A stretch of DNA of 64,000 nt from Labilithrix luteola. Lineage in GTDB: Bacteria > Myxococcota_A > Polyangia > Polyangiales > Polyangiaceae. Made by a program: the position numbers and the translations under genes. Numbering within the stretch: the stretch's first letter is position 1; each line of letters begins with the position of its first letter. Shown here piece by piece: positions 44,538-53,115 of this stretch. The notes under the pieces were generated by a model that was not told the DNA's origin, searched no databases, and worked only from the letters and a program-made list of their open reading frames with translations. Location of the stretch: contig NZ_CP012333.1 in NCBI RefSeq assembly GCF_001263205.1, forward strand, positions 9,653,501 to 9,717,500, read 5' to 3'.

Positions 44538-45806
44538 TCAGAATCGGCCGGTGACGACACCGCCCCACGTTCCCGGGGCGACGAGCGGCGATGCGGACAG
44601 GTCGATCGAATGCTCCGGGTGCTTCGGAACGGGTCCTGGCTCGATCGAACGCGGTTGTTGCACGCCGACCGACGGATGGTCGAAGGCATAGAGAATCGCA
44701 CCGCCCGCCACGAGTGCCGCACCTGTCGACAGGCTCACGATGGAGACGGTGCGGAAGTCGTCTCGCTTGTCGATCGCACGATTGTGCGCCTGGAGCTGGT
44801 CGGCATCGATGTTCCCTTGGGCCCGGGCGTCATCGATGTCATGCACCTTGTTCTCCTGGCCGAGGGCCGCGAGGGCAAAGGCTCCGCCCGTGACCACGCC
44901 GGCGACGCCCAAGCCGAGCATCGTGTAGGCCGCGACGCGCTGACCGCTCGTCTCGAGCTTCGGTTCGAAGCGATAGGGCTTGCCGCGCGGCAGCACGACC
45001 TCTTGCGAGAACGGCTTCTTGCCGTTCGCCGTCACGCTGAGAACGTGCGGTCCCGGAGGGACTTCGATCGGACGCGCAAGCGGTGTCGTCGCCACGATGT
45101 GACCGTCGACATAAACGTTCGCCACAGAGCCGAGGGCCACGGTGATCTGTGCCGGTCGTTCTTTGAGCGGCAGATCGAGGGGCTGATCGACGGGCGTGTC
45201 CCCGGAGACGTCGCGCTCTTCGTCGACATAGCCCTCCGCAAAGACGCGCACGCGATGTTTGCCGGGCTCGAGGTCCGAGAAGAATGGCACCTCTTGCGGT
45301 GCACCGCCGTCGAGCGAGGCCCGTGCCCCTGGCGTGGGTGAGTAGACGGTGACGCGGGCCTTGCGCTTCGCTCCTGACGCTGGCGCCGGCGACACCGCTT
45401 GCTGCGGATCGAGCCGTGACTGGCGTGCCTCGAGATCGGCCTTCGCTTCGGTCGCCTCCGAACGACGCCCGCCGCTCGGGACCTGCTCGAGATACTCTCT
45501 GTAGTGCTGGATGGCGCGCCGCAAATACGATGCGTCGTTGCCGGCGAAGAACTCCTTGCGCTCGGCTTGGGCCAGCGAGAAGAGCACCTGCGGGCGAGGC
45601 GCGAGCTCGTACGCTTGCTCGAAGCTCCGCACGGCGTCGGCGTAACGCGCCGCCGAGTACGCGCCGACGCCCGCGTTGAAGAACGTTCGCGCCCGATCGA
45701 CCTCCTCCGGCGTAGGCTCTTTGGCCGGAGCCGCCGCAAACGCGGGCTGAGCGAACACGAGTCCGCTCACTCCCAGAAGCAAGCGCAGGAGCGACGTCGC
45801 ACGCAT
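44538..45806 (-). CDS. Secreted TPR/PEGA-domain protein
   Basis: 422 residues. Signal peptide (SLLRLLLGVSGLVFAQPAFA). TPR-like helices at about 30-130 (ARTFFNAGVGAYSAARYADA, VRSFEQAYELAPRPQVLFSL), then two PEGA beta modules at about 150-280 (GARASLDGGAPQEVPFFSDL, PGKHRVRVFAEGYVDEERDV, ANVYVDGHIVATTPLARPIE). Two hydrophobic segments close it (TMLGLGVAGVVTGGAFALAA and VSLSTGAALVAGGAILYAF). The plan matches the kinase-linked TPR protein at 10203-11195. ATG at 45806 overlaps the FG-GAP stop by one base (TGATG). A GTG one codon earlier (45809) is also possible. Envelope protein of unknown role in the same operon as a Ser/Thr kinase. Confidence 0.88.
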   Translation of the reverse strand: MRATSLLRLLLGVSGLVFAQPAFAAAPAKEPTPEEVDRARTFFNAGVGAYSAARYADAVRSFEQAYELAPRPQVLFSLAQAERKEFFAGNDASYLRRAIQHYREYLEQVPSGGRRSEATEAKADLEARQSRLDPQQAVSPAPASGAKRKARVTVYSPTPGARASLDGGAPQEVPFFSDLEPGKHRVRVFAEGYVDEERDVSGDTPVDQPLDLPLKERPAQITVALGSVANVYVDGHIVATTPLARPIEVPPGPHVLSVTANGKKPFSQEVVLPRGKPYRFEPKLETSGQRVAAYTMLGLGVAGVVTGGAFALAALGQENKVHDIDDARAQGNIDADQLQAHNRAIDKRDDFRTVSIVSLSTGAALVAGGAILYAFDHPSVGVQQPRSIEPGPVPKHPEHSIDLSASPLVAPGTWGGVVTGRF

Positions 45807-48493
45807 CACGGCAACCTCGCCTTCTGCAGGCAGACGCGAATCGCGCCGAGATCGGTCACAGCGAGGTCTTCCACGCCGTCACCGTCGAAGTCGCCCGCGG
45901 CGATGCTGCTCCCGTAGCTGAGGCCGCCGGTCGAGAACAGTGCCTGTGTTGCATCGACGGGCGGGTCGAACCCGTGGTCTTTCTTCGCGCGTACCCGGAA
46001 CGCGTGATTCGGGGTCACGATCGCGAGCTCTTTTCGCGCTCCCTTGTCGTCGCCACCGACAGTGACGAGCGTGAAATCGAGGGGCGTCAGCGGGTCGGTC
46101 GCGCCGCTCGGCTTCGGCAGCGGTACGGCGACAGGTGCTTGGAACGGGTACTTGTGATCGCTTCCGTCGCTGAAGAACACCCACGTGCTCGTCACGCCGC
46201 CCTTGTCACTCATCAGCGCGACGAGATCGAGGCGGCCATCGACGTCGACGTCGAGCAGGTCGATGCGCGATCCCGGCACGGGATAGAGGTTCGGTACCGC
46301 GTGACCGTCGCTCGGGTCGTACGAGGAGCCAGGAACGCTGCGAAGGATCCGAATCACGGCGCCCGTGCCCGAGGGATCGCGCGCGAGCGACACCGTTTCG
46401 GCGATGCCTTCGTCGCCGCCATCGATGTCCCCGGCAACGAACAGAGGCTGGAAGGATTCGGCGCGGCTCGCTCCGTAGAAGTCGAGCGCTGCCACCTCGC
46501 TGGGCGTCGAGAACGACGCGTTGCCGCTTCCGATCGCCAACCACATGCCGAACACGGGATCGCCGGAGTCGACGCCCGTATCGGCTCGCCGCGTGTAGCC
46601 AGCCGCGAGGGCCAACAGATCGACGCGGTCCTTGACGACCGCCGGCGCAGCGACGAGACCGCTGGCGAGCCACGTGCGCTGAAGGTTCGGCGCCGAGAGC
46701 GGTCGCTTCGAAGCGCCGTCGAGAAAAAGCAGCGGCGCAATCGGCTGTCGCTCGCCGCTCGGCAGGAGCAAAGCCACCGACAACGACGGAAGGTCGGACG
46801 CGGTCGCTCCCGGCGTTCGCGTGGTGATGGTCATGCTCGCCTCGCTCGCCATGAGCTGCCGGACGTCGGCCAGGCGGCCCACGATGCGCGGAGCTTCCGG
46901 CGGCATGGAGAACGGCCGACCGAAGGCCACGCCGATCTCACCGATGTTCGAGGCGGCACGTGTCTGGACGAACGAGACGTCGCGCGTGCCGTCCAGATCG
47001 ATGTCCGTGGTCACGACGTTGGTGACCGGGCCGTTCGTGGAGATCGTGAACGAAGGCATCACGATCCCATCGGCCACGAACGGACTCGCCCCCTCGAGAA
47101 CGTCGAGGTCGGGCGCTTCCGACGATCCCCCCACGACGTCGAGAAGGCCGTCGCGATTCAGGTCGGCGATGGCCGCCACCGTCCAGCGTTTGGTGGGCGC
47201 CTGAATGAGGAAGCTCGCGCGCCGTACGCCTCCGTCGGAGGCACCTCCATCCGTCCCCGGCGCCCCTCTTCGGCTCATCAGGACGCCACTCGGCAGGACG
47301 AAGTCTGCCGCGCCGTCGCCGTTGAGGTCGGCGGTCGCAAGCGGAAGCTCGGGCAAGGCATCGATGACGACGAGCGGCGGGAGCACGGCGGTGCCGTTTC
47401 CCTTGCCCACGTAGACCTTGCCGCTCGCGCCTCCGACGATCAGATCGAGAGCGCCATCGCCATCGACGTCGGCGATGAAGACGCCCGTGACCCGGCTTTC
47501 GCCCGTGGGAATCGCGATGTCGACCGCCGGACGAGCGCGGTTCCAGGTGACGAGTCCGCTGTCCTTCCTGCACGGGGAGAAGATCTCCACCTTCGAGCCG
47601 GACGACGTGTTGAGAGCGACGGCGACCTCGCCACAGGCGGACGTGCCGTCGAGCGTGAACATCCTCCCCGCCGCCGGCATCCCGGCGAGCTCGTCGGCCG
47701 AACCGCCGAGTGCCTTCTCGTAGCCGAGCTTTCCTTTCTCCAGATCTTCGTCGAGCGACACGATGACGTCGATGCGTGCGCCGTCCTTCATCGCGGTACC
47801 GACGGCCAGTTGCGAGTCGGCTCCGATCGGCACGTCTGCGGTCGTCGCGTCGAGGGCTACGAGCACACCGTCGAATCCCGGCTTCGTCACCGTCGGAAAG
47901 ACCTTCGTGACCACCGTGCGATCGGTCTGGCCGAGAATGAGTCCCACGCCGCCCGCCGTCGCCGTCGCGAGACGGAACGTGTAGCCGAAGGCGATGTCGT
48001 CGCGCGCGTCCTTGTCGAAGTCGCGCACCACGGGAGAGCCGAGAACGGCAGGCAGACCCACCGTCTGCGAGAGCACGCCCTTGTCGCCGAAGTAGTGAAT
48101 GCGTCCCTTGGCTGGCGCGCCGCCGAGCGCGCTCGTGCCGAGAATGTCCTTTCGACGATCGCCGTCGAAGTCTCCGACGAGCATCGCCGTGACGCCCGCC
48201 GAAACGGCTTCGTTCGCGTGCTCGAACTCGCCCGTGGCTTGCCGGCAGAATCCCTGCACGCCGCATCCCCACCCCTGCGGACACGTCTTGTCGGGATCGT
48301 TCGGCGCGCAGAGCAGGCGGCAAGCGGAGGCTCCATCGGTAGGCTTCCCGCACTGCGCCGCCGGGAACGAGTCGCAATCCTCGGTGGTCGAATCGACGAC
48401 GCCGTTCCCGCACGTGTCCTCGGCAATCGGATCGAGCGAAGCGCAGTCGAGCATGAAGGCAAAGCACGCAAGCGCGAGCGGACGGAAGCGCAT
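45806..48493 (-). CDS. FG-GAP/VCBS-repeat lipoprotein
   Basis: 895 residues. Signal sequence with a likely lipobox (LACFAFMLDC-ASLD), then a cysteine-rich segment at about 27-95 (CGNGVVDSTTEDCD, CRLLCAPNDPDKTCPQGWGC). Repeats follow through the rest of the protein: VGDFDGDRRKDILG, VRDFDKDARDDIAFG, IADVDGDGALDLIVGG, TADLNGDGAADFVLPS, IADLNRDGLLDVVGGS, TDIDLDGTRDVSF, LDVDVDGRLDLVAL and AGDFDGDGVEDLAVTD. These are FG-GAP/VCBS beta-propeller blades with calcium-type D-x-D-G-D loops. A secreted adhesion- or ligand-binding scaffold is likely. Lies between kinase and TPR/PEGA genes, coupled to the latter by a 1-nt overlap. The frame is open upstream only through the kinase gene. Confidence 0.9.
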   Translation of the reverse strand: MRFRPLALACFAFMLDCASLDPIAEDTCGNGVVDSTTEDCDSFPAAQCGKPTDGASACRLLCAPNDPDKTCPQGWGCGVQGFCRQATGEFEHANEAVSAGVTAMLVGDFDGDRRKDILGTSALGGAPAKGRIHYFGDKGVLSQTVGLPAVLGSPVVRDFDKDARDDIAFGYTFRLATATAGGVGLILGQTDRTVVTKVFPTVTKPGFDGVLVALDATTADVPIGADSQLAVGTAMKDGARIDVIVSLDEDLEKGKLGYEKALGGSADELAGMPAAGRMFTLDGTSACGEVAVALNTSSGSKVEIFSPCRKDSGLVTWNRARPAVDIAIPTGESRVTGVFIADVDGDGALDLIVGGASGKVYVGKGNGTAVLPPLVVIDALPELPLATADLNGDGAADFVLPSGVLMSRRGAPGTDGGASDGGVRRASFLIQAPTKRWTVAAIADLNRDGLLDVVGGSSEAPDLDVLEGASPFVADGIVMPSFTISTNGPVTNVVTTDIDLDGTRDVSFVQTRAASNIGEIGVAFGRPFSMPPEAPRIVGRLADVRQLMASEASMTITTRTPGATASDLPSLSVALLLPSGERQPIAPLLFLDGASKRPLSAPNLQRTWLASGLVAAPAVVKDRVDLLALAAGYTRRADTGVDSGDPVFGMWLAIGSGNASFSTPSEVAALDFYGASRAESFQPLFVAGDIDGGDEGIAETVSLARDPSGTGAVIRILRSVPGSSYDPSDGHAVPNLYPVPGSRIDLLDVDVDGRLDLVALMSDKGGVTSTWVFFSDGSDHKYPFQAPVAVPLPKPSGATDPLTPLDFTLVTVGGDDKGARKELAIVTPNHAFRVRAKKDHGFDPPVDATQALFSTGGLSYGSSIAAGDFDGDGVEDLAVTDLGAIRVCLQKARLP

Positions 48494-48525
48494 GAACGAG
48501 GGCACCTCGAAATCGGGTGAGACCG

Positions 48526-50103
48526 TCAGTCGAAACTGGGAAGATCGGACGGGCGCGCGGGATTCTTCCGCGCTGCTGCAGGCGTCTCCCTGTCGAGCGA
48601 CACCGGCACGAGCACGTTCTCCGTCGGCGTCAGCGAGACCTCGCGCGCCTTGAACCCCTTCGCCGTGACCGTCATCTTCACGGCCTCGCCGCGCTTCAAC
48701 TTGAACGGCCCCGGCGCTTCGCCGAGCTCCTTGCCCTCGACGAGGACCTTGGCCTTCGGTGGCGCTCCTTCGACACGCACCTCGACGTCGGTGATGACGG
48801 GCACGGGTGCAGGCGCCACGAGCGAAGCCGTCGGCGGCGAAGAGGCCGAAGCGACGGGCGCAGGACCATTCGATGCGCTCTGGACTGCATTGCCCGTCGA
48901 CGCTGCAGGAGTCGGACCACGCAACGCGAACACCGCGCCCACACCGCCGAGAAGGAACGCAATGGCGCCGACGGCGATCATCCACGAGCGACCGCGCGAA
49001 GCCGGCGGGACCACGTCCGCTTCGGCCCCGAGGAACGTCTGCGCGTTCTTGCCAGCACCGCTGCTCAGGTCGAGTGCCGTGGGCATCATCGCCGCCGCTG
49101 ACGTATTCGCGCCGACCACATGACGATGGCTCGGCGTGGCCGCGGGAATCGGCTTTCCCCCCGCCGCCGACAGCTCCGAGAGCGCTTCGGCGATCGAAGC
49201 CGGCCGCTGGCCGGGCTCCTTCGCGAGCATCCGGCGGAGCGGCGCGTCGATCCCATTCGGCAGCTCGGGCACGAGCGTGGAAGCCGAGGGCGGCTCGGCG
49301 GTCATGTGTTTGACGAGGATGTCCATCGCCGAGTCCCCATCGAAGGGAATCTCGCCCGTGAGAACCTCGAAGACCATCGCCCCGAACGAATAAACGTCGG
49401 TGCGGGCATCCACGTCGAGCCCGCGGCACTGCTCGGGAGACATGTAATAGGGCGTGCCCATTGGAGTGCCCGTCTTCGTCTTGTGGTTGCCGTTCTTCTC
49501 CGCGAGAAGCTTCACGAGGCCGAAGTCGAGCAGCTTCGGTGTGATGGTTCCGTCTTCTTCGAAGACGAGGAACACGTTCTCCGGCTTGAGGTCGCGATGA
49601 AGAATCCCCTTCGCATGCGCCGCGTCGAGCGCGCGACCGAGCGGCAACAGAATCGGAATTGCATCACCGACGCTCAACCGACCATGTTGCGCGAGGTACT
49701 TGTCGAACGGCATGCCGTCGAGAAGCTCCATGACGTAGTACTGGCGACCGTCGGGGAGCTGCCCGAACGAGAAGATGTCGATGATGTTCTTGTGGCGGAT
49801 GTGATTGACCGCTCGCGCCTCGGCGACGAAGCGCGAGACCATCTGCGGGTTCGCCGAGAACTCACGCGACAGCACCTTGACCGCCGCATGCTTGCCGATG
49901 AGCGGATGCACGGCGCGGTACACGGCACCGAAACCGCCCTCGCCGAGCTTTCCCTCGATCTGGTACTCGCCGACGATCTGACCGGCCTCGAGCTCGCGAT
50001 CGACGTGCGCGAGGGCATCGTCAGGGAGGAGAGCCACGCCGTCCGACGCGCATTGCGTGACACCTTCGGAGTAGTGAGTCAGGCAACTCGGGCAAGTGGG
50101 CAT
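48526..50103 (-). CDS. Serine/threonine protein kinase with N-terminal zinc ribbon and PEGA tail
   Basis: 525 residues. Zinc-ribbon-like start with C4-x2-C7-x10-C18 (MPTCPSCLTHYSEGVTQCAS). Kinase domain at about 45-310: GEGGFGAVYRA, VAVKVL-equivalent AAVKVLS (K76), HRDLKPEN (D171), DFG (193-195), GTPYYMSPEQC and DVYSFGAMVFEVLTGEIPF. All catalytic residues are present. One membrane helix near 405-425 (MIAVGAIAFLLGGVGAVFAL) is followed by a PEGA-like exported tail (VEVRVEGAPPKAKVLVEGKE). The ATG at 50103 starts at the zinc ribbon. The open frame runs on upstream without conserved features. First gene of an operon with the FG-GAP and TPR/PEGA proteins, and possibly accC. Confidence 0.93.
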   Translation of the reverse strand: MPTCPSCLTHYSEGVTQCASDGVALLPDDALAHVDRELEAGQIVGEYQIEGKLGEGGFGAVYRAVHPLIGKHAAVKVLSREFSANPQMVSRFVAEARAVNHIRHKNIIDIFSFGQLPDGRQYYVMELLDGMPFDKYLAQHGRLSVGDAIPILLPLGRALDAAHAKGILHRDLKPENVFLVFEEDGTITPKLLDFGLVKLLAEKNGNHKTKTGTPMGTPYYMSPEQCRGLDVDARTDVYSFGAMVFEVLTGEIPFDGDSAMDILVKHMTAEPPSASTLVPELPNGIDAPLRRMLAKEPGQRPASIAEALSELSAAGGKPIPAATPSHRHVVGANTSAAAMMPTALDLSSGAGKNAQTFLGAEADVVPPASRGRSWMIAVGAIAFLLGGVGAVFALRGPTPAASTGNAVQSASNGPAPVASASSPPTASLVAPAPVPVITDVEVRVEGAPPKAKVLVEGKELGEAPGPFKLKRGEAVKMTVTAKGFKAREVSLTPTENVLVPVSLDRETPAAARKNPARPSDLPSFD

Positions 50104-50741
50104 GACGTGGGACGATTGGCGCCTGGCGCTGCAAGTTGCAACACCAGCTTCTCCGTCTCGGCCTTCGAAAGCAAGGTTCGCACCTCTTGCCGCTCCGCAG
50201 CAAGCCTGCGTCGCACGCGGAAGACTCGAGCGGAGCCGCGAAACCGGGTCAAGGCCGTGCCTCGTCGTCCACACCGGGGGCGTGAACGCGCGCCCTGAAC
50301 CACGCAACGTTCATCACTGGACGTGACCAGGACCGGCGAGCGGCGCGTTCACCACGGAGGCTCGACGCTTGGCACTTCGATACGTCCTGGGGCACTCCCG
50401 ATGCCTATCCACGTGTGCGCCTTGCTACCACTCGCACACCAACGCACCGGCGACGGACGACGCACGCGTTTCGCGGCGAACGGGTCGACCGCTCAGCGCG
50501 GCTAGCGGCACTGCGTGCCCCAGAAGCCCGTGGGGCACGGGCAGGTGACGCGAGAGACTTGCATAATGCATCAATCAAAGCGGGCGCGCACGGCTAGCGA
50601 ACACGCGCGCACAGCAGAAACGGCGGCGCGGGAGCCTTTCGTCCCCTCGATTTCCCGCACATTTCGCGAGCGACAAGGCGGCACGCTCTTTGGAATCGCG
50701 CCCTGTGCGACCAGCAGAGGTCGAAACGGAGATACCCAAAG
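50104..50741. other. Intergenic region with one strong hairpin
   Basis: 638 nt between the divergent kinase and the small lipoprotein. No supportable gene on either strand. A perfect hairpin GTGCCCCA (50515-50522), 8-nt loop, TGGGGCAC (50531-50538) lies in it, without a U-tract. GGAG about 10 nt before 50742 serves the lipoprotein gene. No riboswitch or tRNA was recognised. Confidence 0.6.
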
Positions 50742-50996
50742 ATGAAGCTCGAAATGATGTTCGGATCGCTCGCCGTGCTGCTCAGCCTCGTTGGATGTAC
50801 GGCCGCCGAGGACGAATCGGAACCCGTCGTCGAACCCAACGACACCCACACAAATCCGCTAGCCGCCTTCAATTCGCAGCCGGAGCCGCCGGGCGTCGTC
50901 CGCTTCAACCCGCAGCCCGATCCACCGGGCATCGTCGCGCCGCCGCCCGATCCCGCGGACGATACCAAGTCGTCGAGCACGCGCGTGGACGCGTAA
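50742..50996 (+). CDS. Small lipoprotein with FNxQPxPPG repeats
   Basis: 84 residues. Signal peptide with lipobox GSLAVLLSLVGC-TAAED, so a lipid-anchored peptide of about 65 residues. The mature part is acidic, then holds two near-identical 12-residue units, FNSQPEPPGVVR and FNPQPDPPGIVA, and ends in a Pro/Asp-rich tail. No cysteine apart from the lipidated one. The unit looks like a surface or peptidoglycan-contact linker. I do not know its function. GGAG precedes the ATG by about 10 nt, and no partner is in the same direction for 900 nt. Confidence 0.78.
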   Translation: MKLEMMFGSLAVLLSLVGCTAAEDESEPVVEPNDTHTNPLAAFNSQPEPPGVVRFNPQPDPPGIVAPPPDPADDTKSSSTRVDA

Positions 50997-51105
50997 CGCC
51001 CCCTCGGCACCTGAGCCCGTCGGCCCTGTCCGCACCTGGCGATCGCTTGGAGGCTCGACAGAGGCCGACGTGGACTGAGCGAGCGTCGGATCCGCGGTCA
51101 GCGCT

Positions 51106-51486
51106 TCAATGCCTCGTTTCGCGCCAGCGCTCGCGCCAAGCCGGCGCCTCGAACGGATCGGCGAAGTACTGCGTCTCGTGGGCGATCTTTCCGTCGCGAA
51201 ACTCCATGATGCTGACCGTCGGGACCGGGCGCCCGTCGTAGAAGATCACGTATTCGACGACCCACAAATCGCCGGAGCCCAGCGTTCGCCGGATCTCGAA
51301 CCGACGCCTGGCTGGGTTGTTCCCGCGTGACTCGAGCACGTTGCGACGCCCCTTGAAGCGCTCTCCCGATTGCGGATACTCGAGCTCGACATCGTCGCTG
51401 TAAATGTCGACCTCACCCGCGTCATCTCCTGCATTGGATGCATCCCAATGCCGATCGAGCGCAGCCCTGATCTCGACGTCGGACAT
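51106..51486 (-). CDS. SnoaL-like / NTF2-superfamily protein
   Basis: 126 residues with the cone-shaped NTF2-like fold: MSDVEIRAALDRHWDASNAG, then YSDDVELEYPQSGERFKGRR, VVEYVIFYDGRPVPTVSIME and FRDGKIAHETQYFADPFEAP. The pattern (helix, D-x-x-x-x-Y, F-x-G-R-x, FRDGKI-x-x-x-x-x-Y) fits SnoaL-like polyketide-cyclase relatives, which include hydrolases, isomerases and binding proteins. The pocket residues do not identify a reaction. ATG at 51486 is preferred over the frame start at 51528. Convergent with the small lipoprotein, standing alone. Confidence 0.85.
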   Translation of the reverse strand: MSDVEIRAALDRHWDASNAGDDAGEVDIYSDDVELEYPQSGERFKGRRNVLESRGNNPARRRFEIRRTLGSGDLWVVEYVIFYDGRPVPTVSIMEFRDGKIAHETQYFADPFEAPAWRERWRETRH

Positions 51487-51892
51487 GCCCACCGGTGCAT
51501 GCGCGACGCGTGCCGCTCCTCGTCGCAAGCCCGAGCGCTACACGTTGAAAGCTGCGTTGAAGGCAGGCTTTCGCCATGGGTCTTACGGACCGCGCGGCCC
51601 GAACCTTCCCTTCAATCTGCGTCTATCGAGACGAATTTTGGAACGAGTCGTTCCCTCCTGGATCGTCGACCAAGGTCGGTCAATCGCGGCCCGCCGTGAC
51701 CGTCGTTCCGTTGGGTTTCGAACTGTTCGCAGTGAGCACGTCGTATCTTCGAGAAACACCGCTCGACGCCCGCTTGTCGCGTCGATGTGCGTGCGCGGCC
51801 TACGGGTTGCAGTGGGAGCTCTACGTCGCTCAGCGAGGCGCGCGTCATTCCGACGTGCTCCTTCGCTCGGCAAAGACGTCACGAGGATCCCG
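51487..51892. other. Intergenic region between divergent genes
   Basis: 406 nt with no convincing gene or RNA. It must carry promoters for the SnoaL-like gene (minus) and the lipoprotein gene at 51893 (plus), but neither is clear by eye. AGGAT stands just before 51893. Plus-strand open frames crossing it lack protein-like composition. Confidence 0.5.
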
Positions 51893-53038
51893 ATGCGTCG
51901 AGTCATCACTCTTACCGCGCTCTCCACTCTCACTGCTCTCCTGACGAGCCTCGCAGCCGTCGCCTGTTCGGCGGATGCCGCGGACGAGAGTGCGTCGTCC
52001 GATGAGGCGTACCGCGTCAAGCCAGACGGTAGCGACGTGCCCGGCACTCTGAACGTCGTGCTTCCGGACGGTGTGACCGGGGTTCGTCCGGCCACCGTTC
52101 AAGTCGACCTGAGTGCCGCCACTCCGCTCGGTACGCCGATTACGCAGGTCGCGATCGGCACCAGGACGTTTCGTCTCGAGTCGACCGATGGTGTCACGAC
52201 GGTCAAGCAGACGCGCACTGCGGACATCGTCTCCGGCCAGACGACGACGATCAAAGCGGCGGTACTCGGTGTGAAGGCCACCGGCGGACCTCGAACGTTC
52301 GGTCTCGGCGATCTGCCGTGCACTTACACGCACGGGCTCCTCCAGTCCCCGAATCAAACGGGCCGCTACGAGTGCTATAGCAACCTGAAGGACGATGGCT
52401 CGACGCTCGTCCCGATCATCGAAGGCCAGTACGTCTACACGTTTGGCCTCGCCGACGGCGTGACTTTCAAGATTGCGCCGGGCGAGACGAAGATCGTCGC
52501 GCTCACCGACTACAGCTCGCGCAAGGTCGCCCACCTGAAGGCGCCGGCGCGCGAGCTCCCCGACGTGACCAGCAACTCGGGGCCGCCCGCAAAGCAGTGG
52601 CGCATCTACTCGGGCGGAACGGTCAATACGCCGAACGCGATCATCGACGCGGCGGATGGAAGTGAGCTCGACATCGGCCTCATGGCGGAATACGCGAACA
52701 ACAACCGACACAACTACAGCATTCAGGCGCACGGTTGGCACAACGACGTGGCCCTTCCGATGGGACAGCTCGGGGCAGGGCCGCTCAACGTCACCTTTGG
52801 TCGGCTAGACGTCGATGACGTCTCCGTCAACGGTGGCGCGCAAACGTACCGCGGCAAGTACAACGTCGTTCCCGTCGACGCGAACAACCGCGCGATTGGC
52901 GAGAAGCTCATGTTCGACGACGCGCCTACCGGAACGGGGATCGACGTTCTTCCCGGCCGATATCAAGTCACCATCACCTACAACACGAGCGAGTCCGGAC
53001 TGAAATCGGATATCCAGTACGTCGATATCCCCTGGTGA
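51893..53038 (+). CDS. Putative lipoprotein of unknown function
   Basis: 381 residues. Signal peptide with lipobox LTALLTSLAAVAC-SADA. The mature protein is rich in Thr, Gly and Asp with beta character throughout (GTLNVVLPDGVTGVRPATVQ, TRTADIVSGQTTTIKAAVLG, FGRLDVDDVSVNGGAQTYRG, GRYQVTITYNTSESG). Repeated phrases of the type V-x-x-G-x-x-T-x-I suggest Ig-like or carbohydrate-binding beta sandwiches. No catalytic motif is visible. A long open frame upstream (from 51404) has no protein-like features, so the ATG at 51893 with AGGAT upstream is used. Next gene in the same direction begins 77 nt later. Confidence 0.82.
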   Translation: MRRVITLTALSTLTALLTSLAAVACSADAADESASSDEAYRVKPDGSDVPGTLNVVLPDGVTGVRPATVQVDLSAATPLGTPITQVAIGTRTFRLESTDGVTTVKQTRTADIVSGQTTTIKAAVLGVKATGGPRTFGLGDLPCTYTHGLLQSPNQTGRYECYSNLKDDGSTLVPIIEGQYVYTFGLADGVTFKIAPGETKIVALTDYSSRKVAHLKAPARELPDVTSNSGPPAKQWRIYSGGTVNTPNAIIDAADGSELDIGLMAEYANNNRHNYSIQAHGWHNDVALPMGQLGAGPLNVTFGRLDVDDVSVNGGAQTYRGKYNVVPVDANNRAIGEKLMFDDAPTGTGIDVLPGRYQVTITYNTSESGLKSDIQYVDIPW

Positions 53039-53115
53039 CGTGCGCCTCCATGGTCATGCACGCGACGCGATCCGTGGGGAAGGTTTCGGTGACGCCTGCC
53101 GTACGGTGCTCTCGA

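Noticed and set aside
50361..50386. Sigma-54-like TTGGCAC near 50368.
   Set aside because: The GC at -12 is missing at the required spacing.
51404..51892. N-terminal extension of the 51893 lipoprotein.
   Set aside because: Low-quality Arg/Ser composition, and it would hide a clear lipobox signal peptide that begins at 51893.
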